In this document: one piece after another, positions 20,618-32,798 of the stretch | Numbering within the stretch: position 1 is the stretch's first letter | Layout: each line of letters opens with the position of its first letter | Assembly: GCF_950023065.1 (NCBI RefSeq) | Contig: NC_088679.1 | Span: forward strand, 79,360,001 to 79,424,000 | Length of the DNA stretch: 64,000 nt | Direction of reading: 5' to 3' | DNA from: Planococcus citri | Lineage: Eukaryota > Arthropoda > Insecta > Hemiptera > Pseudococcidae | Program-made: the position numbers and the translations under genes | The notes under the pieces: generated by a model | The model's input: the letters and a program-made list of their open reading frames with translations, nothing else | Databases searched by the model: none | What the model was told of the DNA's origin: nothing

Positions 20618-22612
20618 ACCACTGCAATCTAAAATATTTCTTCAGTTTAAGGAACTTCAGAGTTAAAATCTCAAGTGAAATCTCTGATGAATACTCTCTT
20701 GTCAATGGAGTTCCTCAGGGTGCTGTGTTAAGCCCAACTCTATTCATTGTAGGAATTAATGACCTCACTGAAGCAATTCCCTCTCCAATCAAAAAAGCTT
20801 TATTTGCTGATGACCTCAACATTTCTCTATCTTGTAATGACATAGAACTTGGCGAATCTCTACTACAACAAGCCACAGACCAGCTGCTATCATGGTCACA
20901 ACAAAATGGTTTAAAATCTTCTCATTCCAAATCAGCTGCCCTACATATTTGCAAACGAAATAATTGTACTCATGAACTAAACATACACTTCAACAATACT
21001 CAAATTCCAACCCTCAACACTATCAAATACTTAGGTATTAACTTTGACAATAATCTCTCCTGGTCCTCTCATATAGAAGAAATCCGATCTAAATGCTTCA
21101 AAAAAATGAACCTACTTAAGAAACTTTCACACACCTCTTATGGCTCTGATCGTCATACCTTACTCAAACTATACCGCACACTCATCAGACCAGTTTTAGA
21201 TTATGGATGCTCTATCTATACCTATGCTCCTGAAAATCGCCTCAGCAGGCTAAACACTATCCAAAATACAGCTGTACGGATTTCCACTGGAGCATTTAGA
21301 ACTACCCCCACAGTAAGTCTTCTCAATGATGCTTCTGAATGTCCACTTGACATACGTAGACAGTACATTTCTACATCAACATACTTGAACATAAAATCAA
21401 ACCCAGATTTCAACTTGAAGTTGGAATATATGATTCCCATGCATTCACTATCTGTAAAATTCCAATCTTTTCTACAACAAGTAGAAGAAAATAACATCAA
21501 AATACACCATTTGCTAGTAAACCCTACCCCACCTTGGCAATCTTTTAACCCTATCATTGACCTATCTTTGACAGAATTTAATAAAAATCTCACCAACCCC
21601 ATCATACTTAAAAGACATTTTCTTCTTCTTCTTGACAAGTATAAAGAATACAGTCACATATATACGGATGGCTCAAAAACCAAACAATTCACTGGATGTG
21701 CTATCATTCATGACGATATCTCTATTCCCATTGCTCTCCCCTCCCTTTGCACCATTCTCACTGCTGAATTATATGCAATTAAATCTGCAATAACATATTC
21801 CCTTGATTTTTCATTAAATAAAGTTACAGTTTTTACTGACTCACTATCAGCTCTTTTATCAATAAAAAACTATAGGTCAAAATATTCACATCCTATATCA
21901 CTTGAAATTGTTGAACTCCTGCAACTCTTCCAAAATAGCACACCCATACTATGCTGGATACCTTCACACTCCCAGATTCATGGTAATGAGTTGGCTGATA
22001 AAATAGCTAAGCAAGCACACCTGCACCTCCCCCTTGCCAACATTCCAATCCCTCTATCAGACCTAAAGCTCCATTCAAAAACTTTAATGCATGAAGTGTT
22101 TCAATTTTCATGGTCTCTAATCCCTAGCTCAAATAAACTAAAAAGAATAAAAAACACTACATCTTTGTGGAAAACTTCTGAACAACTTCAGCGTAGATCT
22201 GAAGTTCTTCTCACCAGACTCAGAACTGGTCACTCTCTTCTTACTCACCAATTCATATTCCTCAAACAGCCTCCTCCATCATGCCCAGAATGCAACATCC
22301 CTTTAAACATTGCTCATCTACTAATAGACTGTCCTTCCTACCAAAATGAACGCTCCAGACTTCTAAATTCCAACCAACTTCAAGTCCTCCTTTCTGATGA
22401 CCCCACTCATATAGACAATGTCATTAAATTTCTTTACTCTACTAAATTAGATAAAAAAATTTAAAATTTAAAAACCCAGGTAGCCCATTTTTTGTACTGA
22501 TTGTGACTTTATTTCTAGATATGTATATACCCTAATCATAAGTTTGTCTTAATATAGGGCCCCTAGCCTAAGTTGCTGTAAATGGCTCTTAATAAATAAA
22601 TAAAAAAAAATA
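20618..22612 (+). mobile_element. 5'-truncated LINE with RT and RNase H, I/Jockey-like
   Basis: A non-LTR retrotransposon copy that starts mid reverse transcriptase after a stop at about 20614 and runs to a TAAATAAATAAAAAAAAA tail at 22590-22612. The coding part is intact to the stop at 22464. The 5' truncation is typical of incomplete target-primed reverse transcription. Its target-site duplication was not resolved. Confidence 0.85.
20620..22464 (+). CDS. LINE polyprotein fragment: reverse transcriptase end, RNase H, zinc knuckle
   Basis: Open from about 20617 to 22464. Numbering from the GTG at 20725: upstream VNGVPQGAVLSPTLF is RT block 5, FADD (27-30) is the catalytic box and YLGINFDNNLSW (101-112) is the thumb-side block. 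The RNase H domain spans about 310-430, with TDGS Asp314, AELYA Glu347, TDSL Asp371 and His414/Asp424 in PSH...NELADKIA. A C-x2-C-x7-H-x4-C knuckle follows at 519-535. All catalytic residues seen are intact, yet the endonuclease and the N-terminal half of the RT are absent, so the copy cannot move by itself. RNase H places it with I-like rather than CR1-like elements. Relatives lie at 50045-52815. Confidence 0.9.
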   Translation, partial: HCNLKYFFSLRNFRVKISSEISDEYSLVNGVPQGAVLSPTLFIVGINDLTEAIPSPIKKALFADDLNISLSCNDIELGESLLQQATDQLLSWSQQNGLKSSHSKSAALHICKRNNCTHELNIHFNNTQIPTLNTIKYLGINFDNNLSWSSHIEEIRSKCFKKMNLLKKLSHTSYGSDRHTLLKLYRTLIRPVLDYGCSIYTYAPENRLSRLNTIQNTAVRISTGAFRTTPTVSLLNDASECPLDIRRQYISTSTYLNIKSNPDFNLKLEYMIPMHSLSVKFQSFLQQVEENNIKIHHLLVNPTPPWQSFNPIIDLSLTEFNKNLTNPIILKRHFLLLLDKYKEYSHIYTDGSKTKQFTGCAIIHDDISIPIALPSLCTILTAELYAIKSAITYSLDFSLNKVTVFTDSLSALLSIKNYRSKYSHPISLEIVELLQLFQNSTPILCWIPSHSQIHGNELADKIAKQAHLHLPLANIPIPLSDLKLHSKTLMHEVFQFSWSLIPSSNKLKRIKNTTSLWKTSEQLQRRSEVLLTRLRTGHSLLTHQFIFLKQPPPSCPECNIPLNIAHLLIDCPSYQNERSRLLNSNQLQVLLSDDPTHIDNVIKFLYSTKLDKKI

Positions 22613-25180
22613 TCTTTCTCTCTAGTTTTTTTTACCCCCCAAGAATTTTCTGAAAAATAAGCCACCACAGTCATGAATCGATTTGAAAACCATATCAACA
22701 TGTTTTGTGGTTCTTTTGGAACACAATGCCCTTGAAAAACTGCATTTTCCATTTAATCTTCGTGGTTCAGGGGACTTTGAAAAATGTGATGTGAATTTTA
22801 GTCGATTTTCTTATCAAAATTTTAAAAAAGTGTGTTTTGGTTTCAAGGATTGGACGCACTAGTTTCCATCAAAATGAGTTCGTAAGTACATCGCTGAATT
22901 CTACACACTCTGGTCTATTAGATGAGCTGGTTAGTTTTCATCGAAATTGTTTTCTAACATTTTTTAGAGGGGATAAAAAAATAGGGAACGATTCAAGCCC
23001 AGTTTTCTATTTTTTTTACCGGGTAAAAAAATAGAAAATCCATATTAATTTTTGTTCTCCAATTTTTTACCCCCCTTTATTTTCAGAATTTTTGCTCGCT
23101 GAAGACCGTTTAAAGGCGTGATATAAATTTTATTCATTTTTGGGGAAGTTTTGAATGTATGGCTCTGAACTTTTGTAAATAATATTGTCCAAAAAACACT
23201 TTCTACAGTTGATTACATCAATGTAAACAATCAACCAAAAAAATTGAATAAATGATTGATACCACTCTAATATAGGTTGTCTGTGAAAGCAAACGGAACA
23301 AAAACGGGTACAAAATTGAAGACCTTAACTATAGCAGTAACATGGAAACAGAAAATTGTAGCAGGAACTTACACAGCAATTTTTTACCATCAATATCCGC
23401 AAAAAATTTCTAAAAAATAGTTTATTGTGAAAAAAATGCGTTCATCTGGTGGTCCAGGAATTTTGGAGTCCAAGAATACGTGTATTAAATTTTTTTGTTG
23501 AAAATTTGCACAAATAATCTTTATAAATTCTCAATTTTATTCTCAATTAGGTTTTCAAGCAATGAATACACTAATGATAACGGAAAGGGCACTTTTTGGC
23601 ATGATTAATTAAGGGTGCCATTTATCGGCACGGCAGATTAAATTATTTGAACGACCAAAAAAAAGTGTTTTGCACGACAGATGCTAACGTCCAAAACCAC
23701 TTTTTTAACGACGGAAACAGTTCTCAACCATTGCACGACAACAATAATTCAAGTGCACGCCAAAAAAATCAAGTGAACGCCAGCGTATGCCCGACAAATT
23801 GAATGAAATGCATCGACGACTTTAGGAAATGAACGACGACATAATGATAGAAGCGACGAATTTATTCACAAAACTAAAATTTCCAAAAACGATTGGTGTT
23901 GGTTTCGAACCGATCTGAAGCCTCCCCCTCCAGTGCATTTTCCAATCAAAACTTCCTAAAGCTAAAAAAAAATGAAATTCAGCACTTATAAAGGCACATT
24001 GGGTACATATCTTTAAATTTTTTTGAGCCAGTTCAAATCCAAAATTTTCTCCAATGATCACTTTTTTTTTGAATTGGAAAATTAAAAAAGAAGATGAGAG
24101 GCGCTAGGAGTCCTGAAAGTAGCTTTTATTCACACTTCAGAATTTTTTTGCAATTTTTGTTGGCTTCCACTCCCTTTATAGTTGTTACTGTTTTTTTTCA
24201 AAAAACAAAAAACGCTGAAATGTGTATCTATTTTCCGATAAAATTGAGACATATTCGGGGGGGGGGGTGGTAGCGCAAAAACTCAAAACTTCAAAATAAA
24301 TTCCGCCACATTGTACTACTTTGATATGAAATTATTTTGAATTTTGATTAAAATTCCTATTTGATAATTAGGTACCTACCTTGTAAGTAAGAAATGGGAT
24401 TAAAAACTGTTTTCGCTGCAATTTTTTTCAACATTTTAAATCGTAGCTTTCAATTTAATTCTCATTGCAAAAAGTCAAACTTTCAGCTTGAAAATTTAAT
24501 TTTGAGTTTTCAAAATTTTAATCAAGTAAATATTCACCAATTTCGAATCACTAACCCTGCAAAAAGACTCTCTCCAACATTATTCACAAATCGGCCCCAT
24601 TCATGTCCACTAATTCAAACGACAGATGAATAATTTGAGATGTCGGTCAATGGAAATTATTTCGTCGGGCTTTCCCATGTTCGTCGTGCATTCCCTTTCT
24701 CGAGGCGTGAATTTTCTATGCTTGTCGTTCGAGGTCTATCGTTCAATGCTGTCGTTTTAATGACCAAAACTGTCGTTAAATCGCTGTCGTTCAAAAACAC
24801 GATTTCGTCGTGGGATTTTTCTGTCGTGCAATTCACTTATTCTGTCGTTCAATTAAAGTTTTCCCATTAATTAATAATTCGTCAGGAAACGTTGAATCTA
24901 TGTTGTTACTATTGAAAAAACAGAAAAAATGGGGGGGGGGTAAAAAAAATAGCAAACGGGGGTAAACGAAATAGCGAATGGGGGTAAAAAATTGCGAACT
25001 CGTTTTTTTGCAAAAAAAAATTTTTTCGGGCGAACCTAATGAAATTAAACTTTTGGCAAACACTGAATCTTGTCAACGAATGTTTGCTGATTTCAATGCG
25101 CTTTTCAGTTTTTCTCTAGCTTCATTAGGTCAGAAGCAATTTTAAGATATGTCCTTAGGGGGGTAAAAAAATAGGGCCGT
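22613..25180. mobile_element. Probable non-autonomous element with GGGGGTAAAAAAATAG arrays
   Basis: Both flanks carry repeated GGGGGTAAAAAAATAG-type motifs: inverted as TTTTTTTACCCCCC near 22625-22645 and 23065-23085, and direct near 24925-24990 and 25155-25178. The outermost motifs face each other in inverted orientation. Another element (23613-24865) is inserted inside. Exact ends and target duplication are not resolved. Confidence 0.4.
23613..24865. mobile_element. MITE-like element with CGACGACA/TGTCGTTCAA arrays
   Basis: The ends GGGTGCC...TTTTCCC are flanked by a 9-bp duplication ATTAATTAA (23604-23612 and 24866-24874). The first 200 bp carry many GACGAC/GCACGACA words and the last 230 bp the inverted form TGTCGTTCAA or TCGTCGTGC. 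The middle is AT-rich. No transposase is seen. The target sequence is itself palindromic, which weakens the duplication argument slightly. Confidence 0.65.
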
Positions 25181-26235
25181 TACCCCTACTTTCATTTGGA
25201 ACTGTTATCATTTTTCTCAAAACAAATCAGGTAAGAGCTACAGTGAGAAAAATACTGAGATGAGTAGGATTGCCCTCACCGCTTAGGTGGTTATTGGCGT
25301 AATTTCCCCTTACAAAAAGCTTCTGTATATGTTTCTATAGCAGAGTCTGCGCTTTTCTTCATATACTAGAAGTAGGGTAACGTGATAAACTCTTTTAAAC
25401 TTATACGTGTGCTCATAGGATCCCAAAATAACTGGAAGGATCACCCTTAATATTGTATGATTAAACCAGAAGATCATTCGTTCCCACCGAATGATCTATT
25501 TTTGTTGAATAATCTTTTAAGCACAAAGTTGCTTTGGCGAGCCACGAGCTTCACTTGGTCTTGTAACTCTGCAGTAACTTGTTCCTCGTCAAAACGATGA
25601 TGTGTTCGCTATATTGACACAATAGATGATAAGTGCAAATGGGGTTCTCCCCTTTGTCCTTCTTTTCGTGTTTTATCCACTTTTAGCGTGGTAATTAGTG
25701 TTTCTCTGAACATTTTGATAATTATGTTTATTAAATTTGGTTCTTTTGAATACACCTCGATTTTCCGGACATCGAGAGTATTTCTCATCTATACATCAAG
25801 CTTCTAGTTAGATGTTCCTACTGAAGCACCTGGTATTAGTGTGTGCAATGGAAAGAGGTAGGAAAAATGTATAGTGTCCAAGTAAGTTTAAGACAATTGA
25901 TTATAAACAAATCATAATTAATTGGGATGGGTAAAATAGGTAAGAATACACCAAGTATTAGTGGCTGTATAGGAGATACTTATTTTATCTCAGATGAAAG
26001 ACCTAATTTCACCATGTTCTTAAGGATATTCTCTACCAACTGTTATCAGTAGTGATTTTTGATGAAAACTATAAACTTTGGCTACCATGGATTGTGCAAA
26101 AACTATTGGACAGATTTTCATGAGGTTTGGTTTATTTTACTCAGAAAACATTCAAAAGCGAGGGTATGTCAAGATATTTTTGATTTATGTCATTTAGTGG
26201 CTGTCATTGGGAATTGAATGGAGGTACTACCCATA
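25181..26235. other. Intergenic, no firm gene
   Basis: Mostly AT-rich. On the minus strand about 45 codons near 25463-25605 read FDEEQVTAELQDQVKLVARQ and onward before a stop. This looks protein-like but has no recognisable start or splice partner, and may be a decayed coding fragment. Confidence 0.3.
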
Positions 26236-26251
26236 CAACAATGACCATGCT

Positions 26252-26471
26252 AATTTCGATGTGAATGTCGACCCATCCACATCCGTCACTTTTGGATGCC
26301 ACATGTCGATGTGAATTTCGACCCTGTGTCCAGCTAATTGTTGATGTAATTGTCGACTGATGTTGATCTACATTCGTGTCGACAGTTGGCTCCACACAGG
26401 GTCGAAATTCACATCGACATGGGGCATCCAAAAGTGACGGATGTGGATGGATCGACATTCACATCGAAATT
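26252..26471. repeat. Inverted repeat, 78-bp arms, rich in GTCGATGT
   Basis: Arm 26252-26329 (TTTCGATGTGAATGTCGACC ... GACCCTGTGT) is matched in inverted orientation by 26394-26471 with few differences. GTCGATGT/ACATCGAC words continue at 26715-26780, 26930-27000 and 30205-30232, on both sides of the element at 27092-30199. The whole 26.2-30.24 kb interval may be one older element split by that insertion. Confidence 0.75.
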
Positions 26472-27689
26472 TACGTCGACCTCCTGCTTTGTTAAGTTAT
26501 AAAATTTGAGTTTTAAAATTTTTCATTTTTTTTTCCAAAAATTATTTCCTCTGATGTGGCCATTGCTAGTGCTGAAAGCAGCATCGATGCAAAGTCCACT
26601 TCCGAAGAAGTACAGACGAAAAGTCTGTATAATCAAGAAGTCCAACAGAAATCCCTTATATCAAAGATGGTGCAATACTTTATCTGTGAGTACTAAACTA
26701 ATCCATTTTCATGTCAACATGTCGATGTTAATGTTGATGTGAAATTCGACATCAACAAATACATCCACAATATCAACATCATATCATCTACAACTCCAAA
26801 CTGCGGAAAAGTGAATAATTTCATCAATTCCCTTAAAAATTTGTTTTCCACATTGAACAAGATCATATTTTTGAATGTTTACTAAAATTTTAAACACTAA
26901 AACAGAAATTTTAATTTTGAAAAATTGGTCGACATAGTTGTAGATGTAAATTTTGAGCATCGAATTTTACATCTATGTACATGTCAAGATGGCATGTCGA
27001 GGTATCAGAAATAATGAGAAAATTTCGAAAATTTTCATTTACCTGGCTTTTGTATGGACAGAAGATTCCTACTAAATAATCAATTTATCACTTTTCCATC
27101 ATACACGGAAAAAAAAAAGTATAGGTAATTTTTATTATTTTAGCACAATAACCGGATCCCATTCGAAAATACAGTAGAATTTATTTTAGAACTTGGTACT
27201 TTCAACTGGTCACACAAATTATTTTTAATGTGATAGCATGGTAAAAATTATTCCTCCATAATGACTTTTACTGTACCATTATAGTAAAAATAACACGAAC
27301 CAATAATGTAAAAATTAATGTGTGGTGAAGAAAAAAATACTCCTCTTAAAGTAATTTTTACTATTTGAAAAGTAAAAATTATTCTATCGTAATAATTTTT
27401 ACTATATTTTAATAGTAAAAATTACTCGAACCAATTGTGTAAAGATTAATAGGCGTTGAAGTAAAAAATGCTCGTTTTGAGGTAATTTTTACTGTTTGAG
27501 AAATAAAAAGTACTTGTGGTGAAGTAATTTTTACTTTGGAGCAATGATATCAATTTTCAAAATGAAATTTTAAAAAATTAAAATAAAGGGGAAGGGTTAC
27601 GCTAATTTGAATTTTTTTTGCACCATTGGATAGTGCTCGATGTGGAGGATTTTTTGCAATTTTAATATCTTACGAAAATTTCCTAACCT

Positions 27690-27775
27690 AATGACCTAAC
27701 GGGGAATCGAACCTGGTACCTTACGTTTTCCTAACTACCTAACTTAACTACTCGGCTATGACCACGCTATTAATA
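27690..27775 (-). repeat. tRNA-Ser/Leu-derived SINE head or decayed tRNA
   Basis: On the minus strand the sequence starts GCGTGGTCATAGCCGAGTAG with a good A box (TAGCCGAGTAGTTAAG, 27743-27758), and has GGTTCGATTCC as B box at 27703-27713. The spacing fits a long-variable-arm tRNA. The acceptor stem does not pair and there is no clear anticodon loop, so a SINE or pseudo-tRNA is more likely than a working gene. Confidence 0.5.
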
Positions 27776-27849
27776 AACGAGGGTTAAAAGAATATATTTG
27801 TTTGCAAACGCGTGGTGCTATTTATCACGTTACTGTTTATTTATTGCGT

Positions 27850-29690
27850 GCAGTTTGATTGGATAGCGCTTTTTCACATGTTTGTGTGTGTATTTTCTGT
27901 GTTTCCGGGATATCGTATAAAATTTCAAGGTCTAAAGTGCGTTTTTCGATTTTTGGTGAATTTTTGAAAATCGAATTCAGGCCAAAAGTGAGAGAAAAAA
28001 TCAAAATTTTACCAAATTGACCAAGAAAGCTGAAGTTTGGTATATACCCTATTTTCGACATGCCAAATCGATTGGAGACGGTTTCAACCCGTTTTGAGCA
28101 GTTCTGGAGCCTCCAGCAGGTTTTTGAAACTCGAAATTCCCACAAAATTCCATCAAATTGGAGTTGTAAAGCTAAAATTTATACTAAAAACTAATTTCAA
28201 TACTCTACGAAGTACTGCAGGTGAATTTCAAGTCGTTTTGGATCCTCCAGCAACTGTTTGAAAATTCCTGAAGCCTCCAGCAGATTTTTGAAACTTTAAA
28301 TTTTCACAAAATTTCATCAAATAGAGATGGAAAGCTGAAATTTACTCTACACTCCAATTTTAACACCCTCTGAAAACGACTTCTGGTGGATTTCAAGTCA
28401 TTTTACAGCCTCTAACGACTTTTTTTAACATTACTGGAGCCTCCAGTAGATTTTTTAAACTTGAAATTTCCTCAAAATTTTATCAAACCAAGATGGAGAG
28501 TCGAAATTCATTCTGCAAACTAATTTCAATACGCTACGAAGTTGACTGCTGGTGAATTTCAAGTCATTTTAGAGCCTCCAACGACTGTTTTGAAAATTAC
28601 TGGAGCCTCCTGTAGATTTTTGAAGATTGAAATTTCCCCAAAATTTTATCAAACCAAGATGGAGAGTCGAAATTCCATTCTGCAAACTAATTTCAATGCG
28701 CTACGAAGTTGACTGCTGGTGAATTTCAAGTCCTTTTGGAGCCTCCAGCAACTTTTTGAAAGGTTGTATGACGTTTTTTTGGAAAATTGAAATTTCAAAA
28801 CCATTTGAAACCATCATGTAATCTGCGAAGTAAATTTCAGCTTGCCAACTCCATTTGATAATTTAATGTTGGGGAAATTTCAAGTTCCAAAAATCTACTG
28901 GAGGTTCCAGTAATTTTCAAAAAAGTCGCTGGATGCCCTAAAATTACTTGAACCCACCTGAAGTCGTCTTCAGAGGGTGTTAAAATTGGAGTGTAGAGTA
29001 AATTTCAGCTTTACATCTCCATTTGATGAAATTTTGTGAAAATTTAAAGTTTCAAAAATCTGCTGGAGGCTCCAGTAATTTTCAAAAAAAGTCGCTGGAG
29101 GCCCTAAAATTACTTGAACCCACCTGAAGTCGTCTTGAGAGGGTGTTAAAATTGGAGTGTAGAGTAAATTTCAGCTTTCCATATCCATTATTTGATGAAA
29201 TTTTGTGAAAATTCAAAGTTTCAAAAATCTGCTGGAGGCTCCAGAACTGCTCAAAACGGCTTGAAACCGTTTCCAATCGATGTGGCATGTCGAATATAGG
29301 GTATATCCCACAAATTTCAGCTTTCTTGGTCAATTTGGTGAGATTTTGATTTTTTCCCTCATTTTTAGCCTAAATTCGATTTTCAAAAATTCACCAAAAA
29401 TCGAAAAACGCACTTTAGACCTTGAAATTTTGACAGGTGATAAATTTTTGCATGATCTTTCGATCTACCTTTGTAAAGTTTGAAAAAGTTCGTGCAAGTC
29501 CTATGTTAAAACGCAAAATCTGCGATTTCGGCTGACCTGTCAATCAAAATGGCCGCCATTTTGTAAGTAAGACCAACTTTTTTTTGGCAAGTTTGCTTTA
29601 AAATGTTCCTCAGGATGTCCCCTTTAAGAAAAAAGTTGTCCCGGAGGATCGGCGGGGGGGGGGGGTGTGTGCAATTACTCCTATTGTCAT
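27850..29690. repeat. CTCCAGC-rich repeat family, locus 1 (inverted composite)
   Basis: Repeated units carry GAGCCTCCAGCRACTTTTTG, GCAGATTTTTGAAACTT, AAATTTCATCAAATGGAGATG and GAAGTCGACT blocks. 27880-28100 and 29230-29440 are inverted copies, so the locus is a large imperfect palindrome. The right flank (29440-29690, GCGATTTCGGCTGACCTGTC, AAAATGGCCGCCATTTTG) recurs inverted at 60130-60400. Other loci are 57190-57660 and 60130-61570. Confidence 0.75.
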
Positions 29691-30199
29691 ATGCCGGACT
29701 ATTAATATTGACACAGTAATTCGTGTTTTCCATGTAGTAATAATTACTCTCACAATGCGTGATATTTACTTAGAAATAATAGTAAAAATTACTTTTATAA
29801 CTGAGTAATTTTTACTTGGGCAGAATAGTGAAACTTTACTATCCGTGAATAGTAAAAATTACCGTTACAATCGCAACAGATAATACCACCTGGTGCAGTA
29901 CTTTTTATTCAATCATACAATTTTATTTTTTACCAGAACAGAATAGTAAAAATTTACCATCCGTAAATAGTAAAAATTACATTGAATTTTGTGGAAAAAA
30001 ATACTATACAGAAAAGTAATTTTTACTTTCATCACGAATTGAACCACGCGTTGAGTGATTTTTACTATGAGATTAGTAAATTTTACTATGAGGTTTGTAA
30101 ATTCTACCTAATTTTGGGTAAAATATATTTTTTGGCGGACATTTATTATTTTTTAACAGGTAATTTATGTTAAAATTTTTTTCCGTGTATGTTGGAAAA

Positions 30200-32798
30200 A
30201 AACGTAGTCGATGTAAATGTCGACGTCGACAATTGTTGTGCAGGTATTGATGCTCAGATATCCGTTGGAAAAGCTAAATTAGAAAATATGGCTACATACG
30301 CTCGCTCTCAATGATAAAGTATTAGCATTGGTGAAAAAAATTGAAAGAATTTTGAAAATTCATGGAGAAATCTCCATCTGAAATTTAGATGGGAGAGAGT
30401 CGCGGGACATAAGTACGACTAAATTCGTTCACTCGATTACACACAATCTTATGAACAAACGATGAAAATAACAAACAAATCGGCTTCATATTTTGAACGT
30501 TTTTGCAGAGGTAGAGAATACCCTTAAGTAAGTAGATTAGATTGGTAATCACAGATGATAATTACTCAGGGTAAAACCTAGTGATTATTAGTGTATTGTA
30601 CTTTACTCGATGTGTGCTTTAGCTCGCATTAAATTACATAATAATAGTTTTAGTTATCCTTTATTATTTTTGTATGTAATACTTTCGGTATATCAATAAT
30701 AAAATCATATCAAATGGCATACGGTTTTTATTTGATGAAGAACTGAGAATGTGCTTATAGTGAGTAAATAATTGCCATAGTCTCCTATCTGAGCTAGTCA
30801 GGGACAAGAGGAAAATATTCACTGCCTAGTGCCTAGGGAATATTTCTTAGCCAACATAACAGGATAATCATGCACATATCCACTATTCGGGTAATTCTTA
30901 CTTTCACTAACAATACAATTTTTTCAAAAATGCCCCATTCTTGAAGGTCTATTCTTCTTTTTAGGGACACCTCCACAGCTAGCATTTCTTCTGCGCAACT
31001 TTCAATTCAAAATGATGGTTTCCACTAAATTTGGTAAAAACTCATTTTTTAAATTTGATTTTTGAAATTAAATTTGTGACTAAAAAAAATTGAATCAAAT
31101 CAGGAAAAAATTAACGAAATTAGGTATTTTACAAAAATCCTAAATTTTGGAAAAATTTCCGAAAACAATCGAAAATTCATCTGAAATCTGATAATTATTT
31201 CAAAAACAATTTTCACATGAAAAATAATCAAAAATATTGGGGCTTATAATGCTTACTTTTTTTTCAAACCGTGAAAAAATATAGGCACTAGAAAAGGAAA
31301 ATTTATAATGAAATGAAATTACACATTTTTGAAAAATTACAGAGTAAAACAGAGAAATAAAATAAATATAGGTAATATTATTTTAAAAAATGGGTACAAA
31401 TTAAACACATAGGTATACCTATCAAAATGCATAAAATGCAAAGGTCTATGAAAAAATTTAATAAAAAATAATATTAACAAATCACCATTTTAGAAACAAA
31501 ATTTTGCAACAATTAAAAATTTCAAAATTCAGATGGATCGTGAAATTTTGACTAAAATTTGTTCATGTGTCATTTTACATAACTTTAGATTAAATTCTGC
31601 ACCAATATATTCGGCTAATTTTTCATTAATTTGGCAAAACTTTGCACAATTTTACACAACTTTTGATAATTTTTATTCAGCAGTTTTCATTCAACATGGT
31701 TCAGTCAAGATTAGTTCTTAATGTGAGTAGATAATTAATAATGATGTTATTTTTCAAAATGAAGTGTCATGAGCAGGCCTATAGAAAATTCAACATTTAG
31801 AAAAGAACAAAATTTTGTGCCCTGGTAATCTTAAACATTGCTTTTTAGATTTTTCAATTATTTTTCTAGTTTTTTGAACAATTTGTCTTGATGAAAAATG
31901 AAAAATTCAACCTGGACATACAAAACATGAAATTAGAAATCGAAAATGAAATGAAAAATTCGGATAGATGGATCATAAAACTGAGAACAAAATAAAGTGA
32001 CATCCAAAATTGAAAGTGAAATCACAAAATTAAAAAAAAAAATTGAAAACTTGATATGAAATTGAAAATTTTGAAAATAAAACTTTTAAAATGAAATAAA
32101 TGAGAGTTGAAATGAAAATAGAAAACTGAAAATTACCTCAAAATGAAAATAAAAACTAAATCATAGTTCATGCATCAAAAATTGGAAATTCTGAAAATCG
32201 TATGGAATGAAAATCAAGTGAAACCGAAAACTCTGAAAATGAAATTAAAAACTGAAAAAAAAATCACAAACTGAGAATTCAACTGAAAATAATTCTGAAC
32301 ATGAAATCGAAATTGAAAAGGAATAAATGAAAAATTCAAATTGAAATCGACAACTGAAAATGAAACCAAGAATTTTGGAAATGAAAATGAAATTTATCGT
32401 TAAAAACTAGAAAGAGTAAAAAACGTATACAAAAAAATAAGGGAAGAAATTTCAGCAAAAATGAACTGGTATGATAAAAGGGGTGAAGGCATCCGACTTG
32501 TTTGTGAAAATAAGCTAAGGAATGCCTAAGCAACCAACAATCGCGAGCTTCAAATATGTATTTCCTAATATCTTGTTCTTAACTGTTGCTTAAAACGTTT
32601 TAGGATATTGGAAATTGCTAAACAATTGCCGAAGTTGTTACTTGGTCATCATATTTTCTGTTTTATGGCAACTATTAGTCTTACTTAACCTTTGCCGAAG
32701 AAAAACTAGCACTGACAAAGTACCATACATGTCCCACTGACTGGCGTATATCCTCCCTTTCTTCTAGGACTTAAGACACGATGTATTACATTCTCGCT
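30200..32798. other. Intergenic AT-rich DNA
   Basis: No gene is seen. 31890-32400 is a degenerate simple-sequence tract built of GAAAATGAAATTGAAAA words. The remainder is featureless by eye. Confidence 0.5.

Larger units (their letters stand above)
27092..30199. mobile_element. 3.1-kb element with AGTAAAAATTACT arrays
   Basis: Terminal inverted repeats of about 25 bp: TTTTCCATCATACACGGAAA at the left, TTTTCCAACATACACGGAAA on the opposite strand at the right. Subterminal zones 27110-27540 and 29690-30180 carry over a dozen variants of AGTAAAAATTACT, itself nearly palindromic. The centre holds a tRNA-derived SINE-like piece (27690-27775) and a member of the CTCCAGC repeat family (27850-29690). 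No transposase is seen. The target duplication is unclear. Confidence 0.65.

Noticed and set aside
21222..21638. 138-codon minus-strand frame
   Set aside because: Shadow of the LINE RT/RNase H coding strand.
24833..25063. Minus-strand frame near poly-G
   Set aside because: Low-complexity frame produced by GGGGTAAAAAA motifs.
27837..29333. Frames of 75-100 codons in the CTCCAGC repeats
   Set aside because: Similar peptides appear only because the DNA repeats; there are no starts or domains.
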